From Microbulbifer flavimaris (GTDB lineage: Bacteria; Pseudomonadota; Gammaproteobacteria; Pseudomonadales; Cellvibrionaceae): DNA of 64,000 nucleotides. The position numbers and the translations under genes are program-made. Positions within the stretch are counted from its first letter, which is position 1. Every line of letters starts with the position of its first letter. Shown here piece after piece: positions 1-8,886 of this stretch. Below the pieces are notes generated by a model that searched no databases, was not told the DNA's origin, and saw only the letters and a program-made list of their open reading frames with translations. Where the stretch lies: assembly GCF_001641755.2 (NCBI RefSeq), contig NZ_LRFG02000005.1:186001-250000 (forward strand), read 5' to 3'.

Positions 1-114
1 GAAGAGGTGGGTGAGCTGGTACGATACCTGGCTAACATGAAGGGCTCTTTCCATACCGGCACCATTATCAAATTTGCCGGCGGCTGGCCCGCTGCGCCCG
101 AGCGTCCCATTTAA
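1..114 (+). CDS. C-terminal end of an SDR-like oxidoreductase (partial)
   Basis: The window opens inside a reading frame whose last 37 residues are visible before a TAA stop. The stretch TGTIIKFAGGW resembles the end of short-chain dehydrogenases, where a TG-x-x-I-x-x-x-GG segment closes the Rossmann fold. The catalytic YxxxK and the nucleotide-binding glycines would lie outside the window, so substrate and subfamily cannot be judged. Assignment rests on this short tail only. Confidence 0.5.
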   Translation, partial: EEVGELVRYLANMKGSFHTGTIIKFAGGWPAAPERPI

Positions 115-176
115 ATTCTTCCAAATTGACTGAAGACGGGATAATGACCCGCGTCATTCCAGGTAGCCCAGAAGCG

Positions 177-566
177 ATGAAGAATTTTTTGCTGTTACTG
201 TTCCTTGGTAACCCGTTGGCTGTCGAGGCAATTGCCCCGTTTACCTCGGATGGCTGCAGTGTCTTCCCGGATGGCACCCTAGACCAGCAGGAGCTGTGGC
301 TGAGCTGCTGCACTGCGCATGACCTGGCCTACTGGAAGGGCGGAACCTACGAGGAGCGGCTGCTGGCCGATCAGGCATTGCGCCAGTGCGTGGCCTCTGT
401 GGGGGAGCCGGAGATTGGTGCGCTGATGCTCGCCGGTGTGCGCGTTGGCGGTAGCCCTTTCTTGCCCACGGAATTTCGCTGGGGCTACGGCTGGACCTTC
501 CCCCGCGGCTACCAGGCATTGACCGAGCAGGAACAGCGGCAGATTCAAGCTGTGATGCCACAATAG
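177..566 (+). CDS. small exported phospholipase A2-like protein
   Basis: A 129-residue product. The chosen ATG (177) gives a hydrophobic leader (MKNFLLLLFLG) typical of a signal peptide, with an AGGTAG ribosome-site candidate about ten bases upstream; an in-frame TTG at 126 and ATG at 144 are alternatives. The mature part contains WLSCCTAHDLAYW, which carries the CCxxHD signature of the secreted PLA2 fold, where the His-Asp pair is catalytic. A further Cys (DGCS) and Cys (RQC) could form disulfides. The glycine-rich calcium loop of classical PLA2 is not obvious. Lipase activity is therefore an inference from the short motif; the protein could be a non-enzymatic member of the fold. It lies just upstream of catalase on the same strand but 200 bases away. 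Confidence 0.5.
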   Translation: MKNFLLLLFLGNPLAVEAIAPFTSDGCSVFPDGTLDQQELWLSCCTAHDLAYWKGGTYEERLLADQALRQCVASVGEPEIGALMLAGVRVGGSPFLPTEFRWGYGWTFPRGYQALTEQEQRQIQAVMPQ

Positions 567-773
567 TCCGGGCCGATATCGGTCTGCTGCGCCCTCTGCT
601 TCCTGCCTCGGGGCGACTTGGTCCGCAGTAATTTACCCCTTCTGAAGGTTCGGCGCCTAACTCTCCTCCGTCATCCAGCTGCTGCACTATCGTAGCCCTT
701 GTCTTTCATTTTTCAGAACCCCCTTGGCGCACACCAGCGCCTACGGGACCGACCAAGACGAGGACAGCGCAGC

Positions 774-2219
774 GTGAATAAAGACGACCGCAAACGCACA
801 ACCACTGATGCCGGTATCGCCGTTGCCAGCGATGAGTACTCCCTGACGGTGGGGCCAGAGGGCCCGATCGTGCTGCACGACCACTACCTGATCGAGCAGA
901 TGGCCAACTTCAACCGGGAGCGTATCCCCGAGCGCCAGCCCCACGCGAAGGGTTCCGGCGCCTTTGGTCACTTTGAGGTGACTCAGGATGTGAGCGCCTA
1001 CACCAGGGCAGCGGTGTTCCAGCCCGGTACAAAGACCGATACCCTGATCCGTTTTTCCACCGTGGCCGGAGAGCGGGGTAGCCCGGATACCTGGCGCGAT
1101 CCGCGGGGTTTTGCCCTCAAGTTCTACACCAGTGAGGGCAACTACGACATGGTGGGGAACAATACGCCGGTATTCTTCCTGCGGGATCCGATGAAGTTCC
1201 AGCACTTTATTCGCTCGCAGAAACGTCGCGCTGACAACGGCCTGCGGGATCACGACATGCAGTGGGATTTCTGGACGCTGTCACCGGAGTCGGCGCACCA
1301 GGTGACCTGGCTGATGGGTGACCGGGGGATCCCCAAGACTTACCGCCATATGAACGGGTATTCGAGCCACACCTATATGTGGGTCAACAAAGACGGTGAG
1401 CGCTTCTGGGTCAAGTACCACTTCAAGACGGACCAGGGTATCGAGTGCCTTACTCAGGAAGAGGCAGACAAACTGGCGGGTGAGGATGCAGATGCCCACC
1501 GCCGTGATCTTTTCGATGCCATCGCTCGCGGTGACTATCCCAGCTGGACCCTGAAGGTGCAGATCATGCCGTTCGAAGAGGCGGAGCATTATCGCTTTCA
1601 CCCCTTTGACCTGACCAAGGTCTGGCCCCATGAGGATTACCCGCTGCAGGAAGTGGGACGCCTGACCCTGGATCGCAACCCGACGGATTTCCACACCGAG
1701 ATCGAGCAGGCCGCCTTCGAGCCAAACAACACCGTGCCGGGCATCGGCTTCAGTCCAGACAAGATGCTATTGGCGCGGGTGTTTGCTTACGCGGACGCGC
1801 ACCGGGCTCGGATGGGCGTGAACTACAAGCAGATTCCCGTGAATGCTCCCAGGTGCCCAGTGCACAGTTACAGCAAAGATGGCGCCTTGCGGGTGCAGAA
1901 TGTCTCTGACCCGGTCTATGCCCCCAACTCCAAGGGCGGGCCTGCTGCGGACCATACGTACACGGAGAAGTGGTCCGGGAGCGGGGAGTTCGTACACGCG
2001 CCTTATACCCCGCACAAGGATGACGATGATTTTGTGCAGGCGGGGATATTGGTGCGTGAAGTGATGGACGATGCGGCGCGGGATCGCCTGGTGTCCAACG
2101 CGGTGGGGCACCTTAAGGCCGGGGTATCGGACGAGATCCTCGAGCGGGCCTTTGATTACTGGCGTAAGGTCGACAAGGATGTGGGTGAGCGTATCGAGAA
2201 GGGGGTGCGGGGCAGCTGA
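774..2219 (+). CDS. monofunctional heme catalase
   Basis: A 481-residue catalase that would convert hydrogen peroxide to water and oxygen. The length fits the small-subunit, clade 3 group. The distal-side signature [13 protein letters not shown] puts the catalytic His near residue 57, and GNNTPVFF gives the partner Asn near 129-130. [14 protein letters not shown] contains the proximal heme-ligand Tyr near 339. The GTG at 774 is preferred because an AGGA lies nine bases upstream and the family usually begins close to this point; the frame stays open back to 699 without conserved content. There is no signal peptide, so the enzyme is cytoplasmic. It faces a convergent peroxiredoxin gene, a plausible peroxide-defence neighbourhood. 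No OxyR site was recognised in the 207 bases upstream. Confidence 0.95.
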   Translation: MNKDDRKRTTTDAGIAVASDEYSLTVGPEGPIVLHDHYLIEQMANFNRERIPERQPHAKGSGAFGHFEVTQDVSAYTRAAVFQPGTKTDTLIRFSTVAGERGSPDTWRDPRGFALKFYTSEGNYDMVGNNTPVFFLRDPMKFQHFIRSQKRRADNGLRDHDMQWDFWTLSPESAHQVTWLMGDRGIPKTYRHMNGYSSHTYMWVNKDGERFWVKYHFKTDQGIECLTQEEADKLAGEDADAHRRDLFDAIARGDYPSWTLKVQIMPFEEAEHYRFHPFDLTKVWPHEDYPLQEVGRLTLDRNPTDFHTEIEQAAFEPNNTVPGIGFSPDKMLLARVFAYADAHRARMGVNYKQIPVNAPRCPVHSYSKDGALRVQNVSDPVYAPNSKGGPAADHTYTEKWSGSGEFVHAPYTPHKDDDDFVQAGILVREVMDDAARDRLVSNAVGHLKAGVSDEILERAFDYWRKVDKDVGERIEKGVRGS

Positions 2220-2278
2220 CAGGGGATGGCAGGGCGGCGTCCGCCTCTGCACTCGGCCCTGCCAGCCCCGGTGGTCGG

Positions 2279-2797
2279 TTAGCCTTTGCGCTCGACACCC
2301 AGCTCGCCCAGTGTGCGGGCCATGTCCTGCGCGCTGGTGGCGGGCTTGATGTCGCGATCGATCTTGAGGATGCGGCCGTCTTTACCGATGTAAATGGTGA
2401 TGCGCTTGGCCACATTCATCACCGGCATCAGCACGTCGTAGGCCTTGGCCACTTCACCTTCCGGATCGCTGAGCAGCGGGAAGTCGGCCTTCTGTTCCTC
2501 GGCAAATTTCTTGTTGGTCTCCAGTTCATCGGTGCTGGCCATAAAGTAGGCCACGTCATACTCGCGAATCAGGTGGCCATTTTCCGCCAGCGACTTGCAC
2601 TCGATGGTGCAGCCCTTGGTGAAGGCCTTCGGATACCAGGCGATGACGACCGCCTTGTCGCCCTTGTAGTCAGACAACTTATGGGTCTTGCCATCGGAGC
2701 CCTGAAGGCTGAATTCGGGCGCCGGGTCGCCGACTTCCAGCGCGGCCAGTGGCAGGCTGACAAGGGAGGCGAGGAAAAAGCCAAAGAGTTTCTTCAT
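2279..2797 (-). CDS. exported AhpC/TSA-family peroxiredoxin (PrxQ-like)
   Basis: A 172-residue thiol peroxidase with an N-terminal signal peptide (MKKLFGFFLASLVSLPLAAL), so it probably acts in the periplasm. The thioredoxin-like fold shows the peroxiredoxin sequence YPKAFTKGCTIECKS. The first Cys aligns with the peroxidatic position and the second, four residues on, may be the resolving Cys; classical BCP/PrxQ proteins have it one residue further. The start is the ATG at 2797, with GGGATC upstream; an in-frame ATG farther out adds a leader without homology. It is convergent with catalase. The reductant is unknown. Confidence 0.85.
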   Translation of the reverse strand: MKKLFGFFLASLVSLPLAALEVGDPAPEFSLQGSDGKTHKLSDYKGDKAVVIAWYPKAFTKGCTIECKSLAENGHLIREYDVAYFMASTDELETNKKFAEEQKADFPLLSDPEGEVAKAYDVLMPVMNVAKRITIYIGKDGRILKIDRDIKPATSAQDMARTLGELGVERKG

Positions 2798-2967
2798 GAT
2801 TGATCCCATGGTTATTTGTGTTCCTGAATGTGTGTCTGGCATGGTCCGGGCTCACGGCCCACTTGCCTGGCCGGGTGCTGTGGTGCGATGGCGAATATCT
2901 GCGCGGGCCGATGCTGGCAGCCACACTGATCTACTTGTTTTACCATTTCCCGACACGACTGTCCCGT

Positions 2968-3306
2968 ATGGCTGATACGCAATATCCGGTGACGCCGGAT
3001 CAGCGCTATTTTGTTGTCCGCGGCCGGTTGTGGCGCCGTGCCAACCCCGCTTTGAGTGATAAAGAGCACGAGCGACTGGTGCGGGAGTTGATGCGCTGCC
3101 GCTCGGCGGTAGGGCGGGCCAAACGCAGCGGTGACAAAGCGGCGGAACAGGCCGCGCGAAAGGGGGTTAACGCGGCCAAGGTCGCCCTCGGCGAACGCGG
3201 GCCGGTCTGGTGGGATGACGGTGCGCCGGATTACAACCGTTTTCTGGTGAAAAACACGCCGTACCGGGCATGGTACGATCAGTTGCCGCAGGATAAATCC
3301 AAATAG
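2968..3306 (+). CDS. conserved small cytoplasmic protein of unknown function
   Basis: A 112-residue protein starting at ATG 2968 (MADTQYPVTPDQRYFVVRGRL). Its layout, with GRLWRRANPALS near the start, a basic helical middle and a GERGPVWWDDGAPDYNR block, matches a proteobacterial family that databases often label biopolymer transporter Tol, a label I regard as a propagated error. There are no membrane segments and no signal peptide. The frame continues upstream to 2800, but that part looks like antisense of the peroxiredoxin promoter region. Function is unknown; the conserved tryptophans and acidic C-terminal block suggest a ligand- or protein-binding role, which is only a guess. Confidence 0.75.
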   Translation: MADTQYPVTPDQRYFVVRGRLWRRANPALSDKEHERLVRELMRCRSAVGRAKRSGDKAAEQAARKGVNAAKVALGERGPVWWDDGAPDYNRFLVKNTPYRAWYDQLPQDKSK

Positions 3307-3436
3307 TCTCTCTGTTTTGCCCGGCGCCCCCGCTCACTGGTCCGCTATTTTTTTGTTTCTGTCGTGCGCCAAAGGCGATATAAACCGCTGTTGGGTGTCG
3401 CAGCGGCTGCACCGGAACTGGAAAAAGGGTACGCGG

Positions 3437-4501
3437 ATGGAAAAAGCTGAGGACTTTATTGACCTGCTGAAGGTGCTGATCCGCAGCCCCAGTGTGGTGG
3501 GTGCGGAGCATTCTTTTTTTCGTGTGCTGCAGCGGGAGCTGGAGGAGCGGGGCGCGCAAGTGACCTGGTACGAGGGAGTACTGGTGGCCCATGGCCAGCG
3601 ACCCAACTCAGCCATGTTCTCGGCCCATATCGATCGTCACGGCCTGATCTGTACCGGGCCCAATGAATTCCAGTATGCCGCTTTTGTTGCCGGGCGCCGC
3701 TCGGACCTGCTGGGCAACTCTGTGTCGGAAAAGCTGATGATGAAGATCGTCGATCGCTTTCACGGCGTGCCGGTGATGGCTTACGAGCCCTGGTCGGGTT
3801 CCTATCGCGGTTCGGGTGTGATCGACAAAGCCTATGTGTGCGAGTACCGCAATAACCTGATTTTTGAAGTGGACGGTCTCGCGCACCTGGAGGCGGGTAC
3901 CCCGGTGGCCTTTACCGACCGCCTGACCATCGAGGAGGGGATACTCAGTGCCCAGCTCGACAACGTACTCACCGCCGCACACCTGGTGCACTTGTTTGCC
4001 CTCGGTTTTCAGGGCACGGCGTTTTTTACTGCACAGGAAGAGGCCGGCAGTAGCTGGCGCTACCTGCTGGAGTGGTTCCGTCGCTTCAAGGGCGCAACGG
4101 ATCAGCTGGTGGTTGTGGATACCAGCCCCTACCCGGACCGGGAGACAGCGGATCGCCAGCAGGTGGTCCTGCGCCGCCGCGACGCCAACGCTGAATTTCA
4201 CCCCGAGACGACGGCGCGGCTGGAAAGCCTGTGCCGGGAGGAGCGGGTGCGTTTTACTTACAAGGATGCATACATCGACGAACTGAACCAGCGGGCGGTG
4301 GCTGCTGGCCAGGAGCCCCAGTCTCTTGGCAGCACGGAGATGGGGCGTATCGCAGCAGCCTCGGGGGGATTTGTGCAGGGGACCACGCTGCAGATTCCCA
4401 CCACCGGTTATCACACCATGGAGGAGTCGGCGAGCCTGGGAGCCAATACGGGTTTCAGCCGGGTCTTGATGGGCCTTTGCGCCGCGTCGGATGCGCTCTG
4501 A
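3437..4501 (+). CDS. M42-like zinc aminopeptidase/hydrolase
   Basis: A 354-residue cytoplasmic protein. Blocks typical of the M42/M20 di-zinc peptidase superfamily are visible in order: SAHIDRHG (metal-binding His and Asp), AQLDNVLTAA (bridging Asp), AQEEAGSS (catalytic Glu and metal Glu), VVVDTSPYPD (metal Asp), and IPTTGYHTMEESAS near the C terminus with the last His. The ATG at 3437 has AAGGG seven bases upstream; the frame extends 40 codons further without conserved content. It would trim peptides or a related amide substrate inside the cell. No operon partner is evident; the PepSY genes downstream face it. Confidence 0.85.
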   Translation: MEKAEDFIDLLKVLIRSPSVVGAEHSFFRVLQRELEERGAQVTWYEGVLVAHGQRPNSAMFSAHIDRHGLICTGPNEFQYAAFVAGRRSDLLGNSVSEKLMMKIVDRFHGVPVMAYEPWSGSYRGSGVIDKAYVCEYRNNLIFEVDGLAHLEAGTPVAFTDRLTIEEGILSAQLDNVLTAAHLVHLFALGFQGTAFFTAQEEAGSSWRYLLEWFRRFKGATDQLVVVDTSPYPDRETADRQQVVLRRRDANAEFHPETTARLESLCREERVRFTYKDAYIDELNQRAVAAGQEPQSLGSTEMGRIAAASGGFVQGTTLQIPTTGYHTMEESASLGANTGFSRVLMGLCAASDAL

Positions 4502-4518
4502 CCGGGCCCCGGCTCTTT

Positions 4519-4863
4519 TCAGTAAGGAGCGGGCCGGTCGGACAGTAACAGGCCGGTGTTCTCGTCCAGCTGCAGCCAGCGTTTTTCTCCCTGCCGATAG
4601 GCGATGACCTGCCAGCGACCGCGGGCAAAGTGAATATCGGTCACCGGTTTGAAGCCGAGCCGGTGCAACCGATGCCGGATTTCCGCTGGCTGCATCGCGA
4701 TTTCGGATGGCACACCGCTATCCAGGTCCTCGCTGTCAGGCAGGTTCAGGTTGGGCTGCAGCGGCGGGTCCGGCGGCAAGGGATCTGTCAGCAAATAGAT
4801 TTTTGGAGTTGGTGGCGTGATCGTTATCGCGCTCAACAACAACAGTGAAGCAAGACTGCTCAT
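4519..4863 (-). CDS. small secreted PepSY-like protein
   Basis: A 114-residue protein with a short hydrophobic N-terminal leader, a proline-rich linker (PLPPDPPLQPNLNLP) and one PepSY-type domain. The domain has a helix (IRHRLHRLGFKPVTDI) followed by a strand-rich part ending in LDENTGLLL, close to the usual D-x-x-T-G-x-V/L ending. PepSY domains are thought to bind or inhibit peptidases, or to sense ligands outside the cytoplasm. It sits 70 bases downstream of another PepSY gene on the same strand and convergent with an M42-like peptidase. Confidence 0.65.
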   Translation of the reverse strand: MSSLASLLLLSAITITPPTPKIYLLTDPLPPDPPLQPNLNLPDSEDLDSGVPSEIAMQPAEIRHRLHRLGFKPVTDIHFARGRWQVIAYRQGEKRWLQLDENTGLLLSDRPAPY

Positions 4864-4932
4864 ACTTTGCTCCGGGTGCGGCGTCAGTCGCTGCAGGATT
4901 TTCCCGTCAGCGCGGCTGTTCCGCTGGAAACG

Positions 4933-5202
4933 TCAGCTCTCGTCCGGTTGCTCAGAGAGGATGTCGCTGGTGTTGGGGTCCACCTTCAGCTTGACGGGCT
5001 CGCCCTCCTTGAAAGCTTCGATTTCCCATTGTCCGTTTTCGAGAGAAACCTCCACAATGGGTGTGTAGCCCTGCTGTTCCAGCTTGGTCAGTACGGTGGA
5101 CAGGGCCATGGCACCGGGCGGGGGCCTTTTTTCGTCGGCGATGGTGATCGGCGAGAGAGCAGCGCCAGCGATGAGTAGCGCCAGTGCGATTGCGGATTTC
5201 AT
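4933..5202 (-). CDS. exported single-domain PepSY protein
   Basis: An 89-residue protein. The ATG at 5202 is preceded by AAGGAGAG at good spacing, and the product begins with a clear signal peptide (MKSAIALALLIAGAALS). The rest is one PepSY domain: helix LSTVLTKLEQQGYTPIVEV, strand block GQWEIEAFKEGEPVKLKVDPNTSDIL. It resembles the next gene downstream in domain content, so the two are likely an old duplication and may be co-transcribed. A periplasmic role in binding a peptidase or signal protein is inferred from the family only. Confidence 0.8.
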   Translation of the reverse strand: MKSAIALALLIAGAALSPITIADEKRPPPGAMALSTVLTKLEQQGYTPIVEVSLENGQWEIEAFKEGEPVKLKVDPNTSDILSEQPDES

Positions 5203-5326
5203 GCGGCTCTCCTTAATCGGCTTGTAATTGGGCGATTGGCAATCCAACAACTGAGGGTGACGGGCGGGACCGGCAGCGCCGGCCCCTTGATAGCAGTTAC
5301 GGTCAAGCTGAGAGATTGCCGCGGCG

Positions 5327-5815
5327 TTAGGGCACCTGGCTGTCCAGACGCTGCTCCATCATGCTGCACCATTCGGCACTGCCGCCGTCCGGGCCGTGGG
5401 CACCGTCGCCTCCGGTGAGGCGATCCATGGCTGTGAACCACTCGTCGCTGCCCACTTCCGGCAGGCCGTCGCTGTACATTTGGGCGACCTTGGCGTCTAC
5501 GCCGGGCATGGCGACCACTTTCTCGTGTACCCACTCGAACCACTGCGGTGAACAGGTTTCAACCTCGGTAGCGGAGCCAATATCGGAGTCTGTCGTTTGC
5601 TCCTGACCGCTTGACGAGTCCTGGCCATAACCGGTGTCGGGCATGGCGTCGTCGGTTGCCTCACCCGGGGCGGTGCGCTCTTCAGCCGGCTCGGTGACCT
5701 CGACTTCCTCCTCCATGGTTTCTGTTTCCGTGGGCTCAACGGTGTCTGTTTTCTGGCCACAGCCGATGAGCCACAGCGGCATCAGCAGGGCGAGTAACGA
5801 TAAGTAGCGGTACAT
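5327..5815 (-). CDS. acidic-linker lipoprotein of unknown function
   Basis: A 162-residue predicted lipoprotein. The leader MYRYLSLLALLMPLWLIGC ends in a lipobox with the acylated Cys. A long Glu/Thr-rich low-complexity segment follows, about residues 22-80, and then a compact C-terminal region with two Cys (ETCSPQWFEWV and SAEWCSMMEQ) and conserved-looking Trp residues. The ATG at 5815 has AGAGGTG upstream; an in-frame ATG 13 codons earlier is less likely. The linker looks like a spacer holding the C-terminal domain away from the membrane. No family recognised. Confidence 0.65.
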   Translation of the reverse strand: MYRYLSLLALLMPLWLIGCGQKTDTVEPTETETMEEEVEVTEPAEERTAPGEATDDAMPDTGYGQDSSSGQEQTTDSDIGSATEVETCSPQWFEWVHEKVVAMPGVDAKVAQMYSDGLPEVGSDEWFTAMDRLTGGDGAHGPDGGSAEWCSMMEQRLDSQVP

Positions 5816-5947
5816 AGGGCACCTCTTGCTTTTGAATGAATGCCTCCCCGGCAAATGACGCCGAGGCGTGATATTTGCCCTTAAGCATAGGAGGGATTTC
5901 GCGACTGTGGGGATGATAGGGTCACGCGCTGCAGATGACCCGGGTGG

Positions 5948-5984
5948 TTGACTTTGTGCGCGATAGAAATGAGAATCCTTCTCA
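5948..5984 (+). promoter_or_regulatory. candidate promoter with Fur-like palindrome upstream of fbpA
   Basis: A TTGACT (5948-5953) lies 17 bases before GAGAAT (5971-5976), a plausible -35/-10 pair. Overlapping the -10 is a perfect inverted repeat TGAGAA-TCC-TTCTCA (5970-5984), close in sequence and place to Fur boxes. It sits 28 bases before the fbpA start, so iron repression of the importer is a strong inference. Confidence 0.65.
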
Positions 5985-6011
5985 AATTAACCAGGCAATC
6001 AGGGATTTTCG

Positions 6012-7055
6012 ATGCTTTCCAGATCTCTTGTTCAAGGCTTTGCCCGTATCGCGGTGGCTGCTGCCACTTTTGGCTTCACCCTCAGCAGTGCGGCTGCGGA
6101 GCAGGTGAATATCTATTCTTACCGTCAGCCCTTCCTGATTGAGCCTGTACTCGACGCCTTTACCGAGGAAACCGGCATCGAGACCCGTGTGGTCTATGCC
6201 AGCAAGGGGCTGGTCGAGCGCCTTGAGCGCGAGGGCCGCAACAGCCCGGCGGACCTGGTGCTGACCTCCAATACCAGTAACCTGATGCAGCTGGTGGACA
6301 AGGGGCTGACCCAGTCTGTCGACAGCAAAGTGCTGGAAGAAAATATTCCCGCCCAGTTTCGCGATGAAGAGGGCCAGTGGTACGGACTGACGACCCGCGC
6401 GCGCCTGATCTACGCTTCCAAAGACCGGGTCAAGCCGGGGGAAATTACCAGCTATGAAGAGCTGGCCGACCCCAAGTGGAAGGGGCGTGTCTGCACTCGC
6501 AGCGGCAAGCACCCTTACAGCCTGTCCCTGATCGCCTCCATGATCGCCGAGCACGGTGAAGAAAAGACCACGGAGTGGCTGAAAGGCGTCAAGGCCAACC
6601 TGGCCCGCAAGCCGCAAGGCAACGACCGCGCTCAGGTGAAGGCGATCAGCGAGGGGGTGTGTGACCTGTCCCTTGGCAACAGTTACTACTTCGGCAAGAT
6701 GATCACCAATGAAGAGGAGCCGGAGCAGATCGAGTGGGCCAAGTCCGTCAACCTGGTATTCCCGAACCAGGACGACCGCGGCACGCACATGTTTATTTCC
6801 GGCGCGGCGGTGACCAAGCACGCCCCCAACCGGGACAATGCCCAGAAGTTGCTGGAGTTCCTCAGCGGTGAGCAGGCGCAGTACCTGTACGCGGAAAAGA
6901 ACTTTGAATTCCCGGTGCGCCCGGGCGTCGAGCGCTCCGAGCTGATTCAGGAATACATGGGTGAGTTCAAGGAGGACGACCTGAGCCTCACGGAAATCGC
7001 CTCTTATGTACCGGCGGCATCGAAGCTGGTGGACGAGGTCGCTTTCGACTTCTGA
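6012..7055 (+). CDS. fbpA: periplasmic ferric-iron-binding protein of an ABC importer
   Basis: A 347-residue extracellular solute-binding protein with a signal peptide of about 29 residues (cleavage near SSAAAEQV). The mature start EQVNIYSYRQPFLIEPVLDAF and later GNSYYFGKM match the FbpA/FutA ferric-binding family, where tandem tyrosines (SYYF) coordinate Fe3+. The protein delivers iron to the inner-membrane permease encoded 130 bases downstream. A Fur-like palindrome upstream supports iron regulation. Substrate could in principle be another trivalent ion, but the Tyr pair and context make Fe3+ likely. Confidence 0.93.
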   Translation: MLSRSLVQGFARIAVAAATFGFTLSSAAAEQVNIYSYRQPFLIEPVLDAFTEETGIETRVVYASKGLVERLEREGRNSPADLVLTSNTSNLMQLVDKGLTQSVDSKVLEENIPAQFRDEEGQWYGLTTRARLIYASKDRVKPGEITSYEELADPKWKGRVCTRSGKHPYSLSLIASMIAEHGEEKTTEWLKGVKANLARKPQGNDRAQVKAISEGVCDLSLGNSYYFGKMITNEEEPEQIEWAKSVNLVFPNQDDRGTHMFISGAAVTKHAPNRDNAQKLLEFLSGEQAQYLYAEKNFEFPVRPGVERSELIQEYMGEFKEDDLSLTEIASYVPAASKLVDEVAFDF

Positions 7056-7185
7056 TCCCGTTTATCAGTCATCATAGTTTTCCGCCCGGGGGCGTTGCGC
7101 CGCCGCGCGGTAGCTGGGGTCCGACGGCGCGGCGCTGTAAATGGTGCCGCGCCTTCTGTGTTTTATGAGCAAGCAGGAATCTGCC

Positions 7186-8877
7186 ATGGGGTCCACACCC
7201 TCCGCTCGCCGCTGGTTCTGGGCGGTACTGGTGATTGCACTGCTGGTGGCGCTACCGGTGTTGTCCGTGTTCGCGCTGGCTTTCTTCCCCGAGGAAAATA
7301 TCTGGCCGCACCTGTGGGACACGGTCCTGTTCCATTATATTGGTGCCACCCTGACGCTCTCTCTCGGTGTCGCCCTGTGTACGCTGGTGACCGGCGTCGG
7401 TGCCGCCTGGCTGGTCAGCATGTGTCGCTTCCCCGGGCGGCGTTTTTTCGAGTGGGGCCTGTTGCTGCCCTTTGCCGTCCCCGCCTACGTGATCGCCTAT
7501 GTCTACACCGACCTGCTGGAGTATGCGGGCCCGGTGCAGCAGTTCCTGCGTGAGAGTTTTGGCTGGCAGACTTCACGGGATTACTGGTTCCCGGAAATTC
7601 GCAGTATGGGCGGGGCCATTGCCATGCTGTCACTGGTGCTCTACCCGTATGTGTACATGCTCGCCCGGGCGGCGTTTCTCGAGCAGTGCGGCAGTATCCG
7701 CGCCGCCAGCCGCTCACTGGGCTGCACGCCGTGGCAGAGTTTCCTGCGTGTTTCCCTGCCCATGGCACGCCCGGCGATTGCGGTGGGTCTGTCACTGGTT
7801 TTGATGGAAACCCTGAATGATTTCGGCACGGTGGATTTCTTTGCGGTGCGCACGCTGAGTGTGGGTATTTACGATACTTGGCTAAGCCGGGGCAACCTGG
7901 GTGGCGCCGCGCAAATTGCCTGCAGTACGCTGGTATTTGTGGTCCTGCTGGTGACGCTGGAGCGGATGGCCCGGCGCCGCCAGCGCCATTTCGTTGCTTC
8001 ACCGGGCTCGAACCGGCATCGCTACGAGCTGCGGGGCGGCCGGGCTCTGGCCGCGACACTGTTCTGCAGCCTGGTCTTGCTGGGCGGCTTCGGCGTGCCG
8101 ATGCTGGTGCTGCTGCAGTACGCCCTGGGCAATTTCGCCAGCTACTGGACCGATGACTTTCTCTCCATCGCCCGCAACAGTTTCCTGCTCTCTGCGGTGG
8201 CGGCGCTGGCGACGGCACTGTTGGGCCTGCTGCTAGCTTACGGTAAGCGCCTGGCCGCCGGAAAAACCGTGCGTGCACTGGTGGGCTTTTCCAAGCTGGG
8301 TTACGCCATGCCCGGTGCGGTGATGGCAATCGGGGTGATTATTCCGCTGGCAGCGTTCGACAATACCCTCGATGATTTTGCCCGGCGTTATCTCGATACC
8401 TCCACCGGGCTGCTGCTTTCCGGCAGTGTGTTCGCGATCCTGTTTGCCTACACGGCGCGCTTCCTCGCGGTTTCCACCGGTGCCATTGAGTCGAGCCTGG
8501 ACAAGGTGACCCCGTCTATGGATCGGGCATCCCGTTCACTGGGCCGCAACAGCTGGCAGACTTTGTGGGCGGTGCACCTGCCGCTGGTACGGGCCGGTAT
8601 CCTGAGTGGCGCCATCGTGGTGTTCGTCGACTGCATGAAGGAGTTGCCAGCCACTCTGCTGTTGCGGCCTTTCGGCTTCGACACCCTCGCCACTTATGTC
8701 TATCAGTTTGCTTCCGACGAAATGCTGGAGCGCTCGGCACTGGGGGCACTGATGATTGTGCTGGTGGGACTGCTGCCGGTCATTCTGTTGAGCCGGGCCA
8801 TGCGCGGCCCGGAGGATGGGCGGGAAGAAAAGCCGGCGGAAGTGGCTGAGCTGCCGCCGACCGCCGCGATGGGCTGA
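7186..8877 (+). CDS. fbpB: ferric-iron ABC transporter permease
   Basis: A 563-residue inner-membrane protein with about twelve membrane segments in two homologous halves. Each half carries an EAA-type loop for docking the ATPase: RAASRSLGCTPWQSFLRVSLP in the first and RASRSLGRNSWQTLWAVHLP in the second. This fused two-domain arrangement is typical of FbpB/ThiP-like permeases. ATG 7186 has AGGA seven bases upstream; an ATG at 7165 in frame is possible. It follows fbpA on the same strand. The ATPase partner is not downstream in the operon but convergent on the other strand. Confidence 0.92.
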   Translation: MGSTPSARRWFWAVLVIALLVALPVLSVFALAFFPEENIWPHLWDTVLFHYIGATLTLSLGVALCTLVTGVGAAWLVSMCRFPGRRFFEWGLLLPFAVPAYVIAYVYTDLLEYAGPVQQFLRESFGWQTSRDYWFPEIRSMGGAIAMLSLVLYPYVYMLARAAFLEQCGSIRAASRSLGCTPWQSFLRVSLPMARPAIAVGLSLVLMETLNDFGTVDFFAVRTLSVGIYDTWLSRGNLGGAAQIACSTLVFVVLLVTLERMARRRQRHFVASPGSNRHRYELRGGRALAATLFCSLVLLGGFGVPMLVLLQYALGNFASYWTDDFLSIARNSFLLSAVAALATALLGLLLAYGKRLAAGKTVRALVGFSKLGYAMPGAVMAIGVIIPLAAFDNTLDDFARRYLDTSTGLLLSGSVFAILFAYTARFLAVSTGAIESSLDKVTPSMDRASRSLGRNSWQTLWAVHLPLVRAGILSGAIVVFVDCMKELPATLLLRPFGFDTLATYVYQFASDEMLERSALGALMIVLVGLLPVILLSRAMRGPEDGREEKPAEVAELPPTAAMG

Positions 8878-8886
8878 GCTACATAT

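Noticed and set aside
241..687. Long minus-strand open frames over the PLA2-like gene and other GC-rich genes
   Set aside because: They are typical antisense frames of GC-rich coding sequence without start signals or conserved motifs.
699..773. Upstream extension of catalase
   Set aside because: The 25 extra residues are basic and unlike catalase N termini; GTG 774 has the better ribosome site.
2800..2967. Longer start for the small protein at 2968
   Set aside because: The extension is hydrophobic only by chance and overlaps the peroxiredoxin promoter region; the family begins at MADTQYPVTP.
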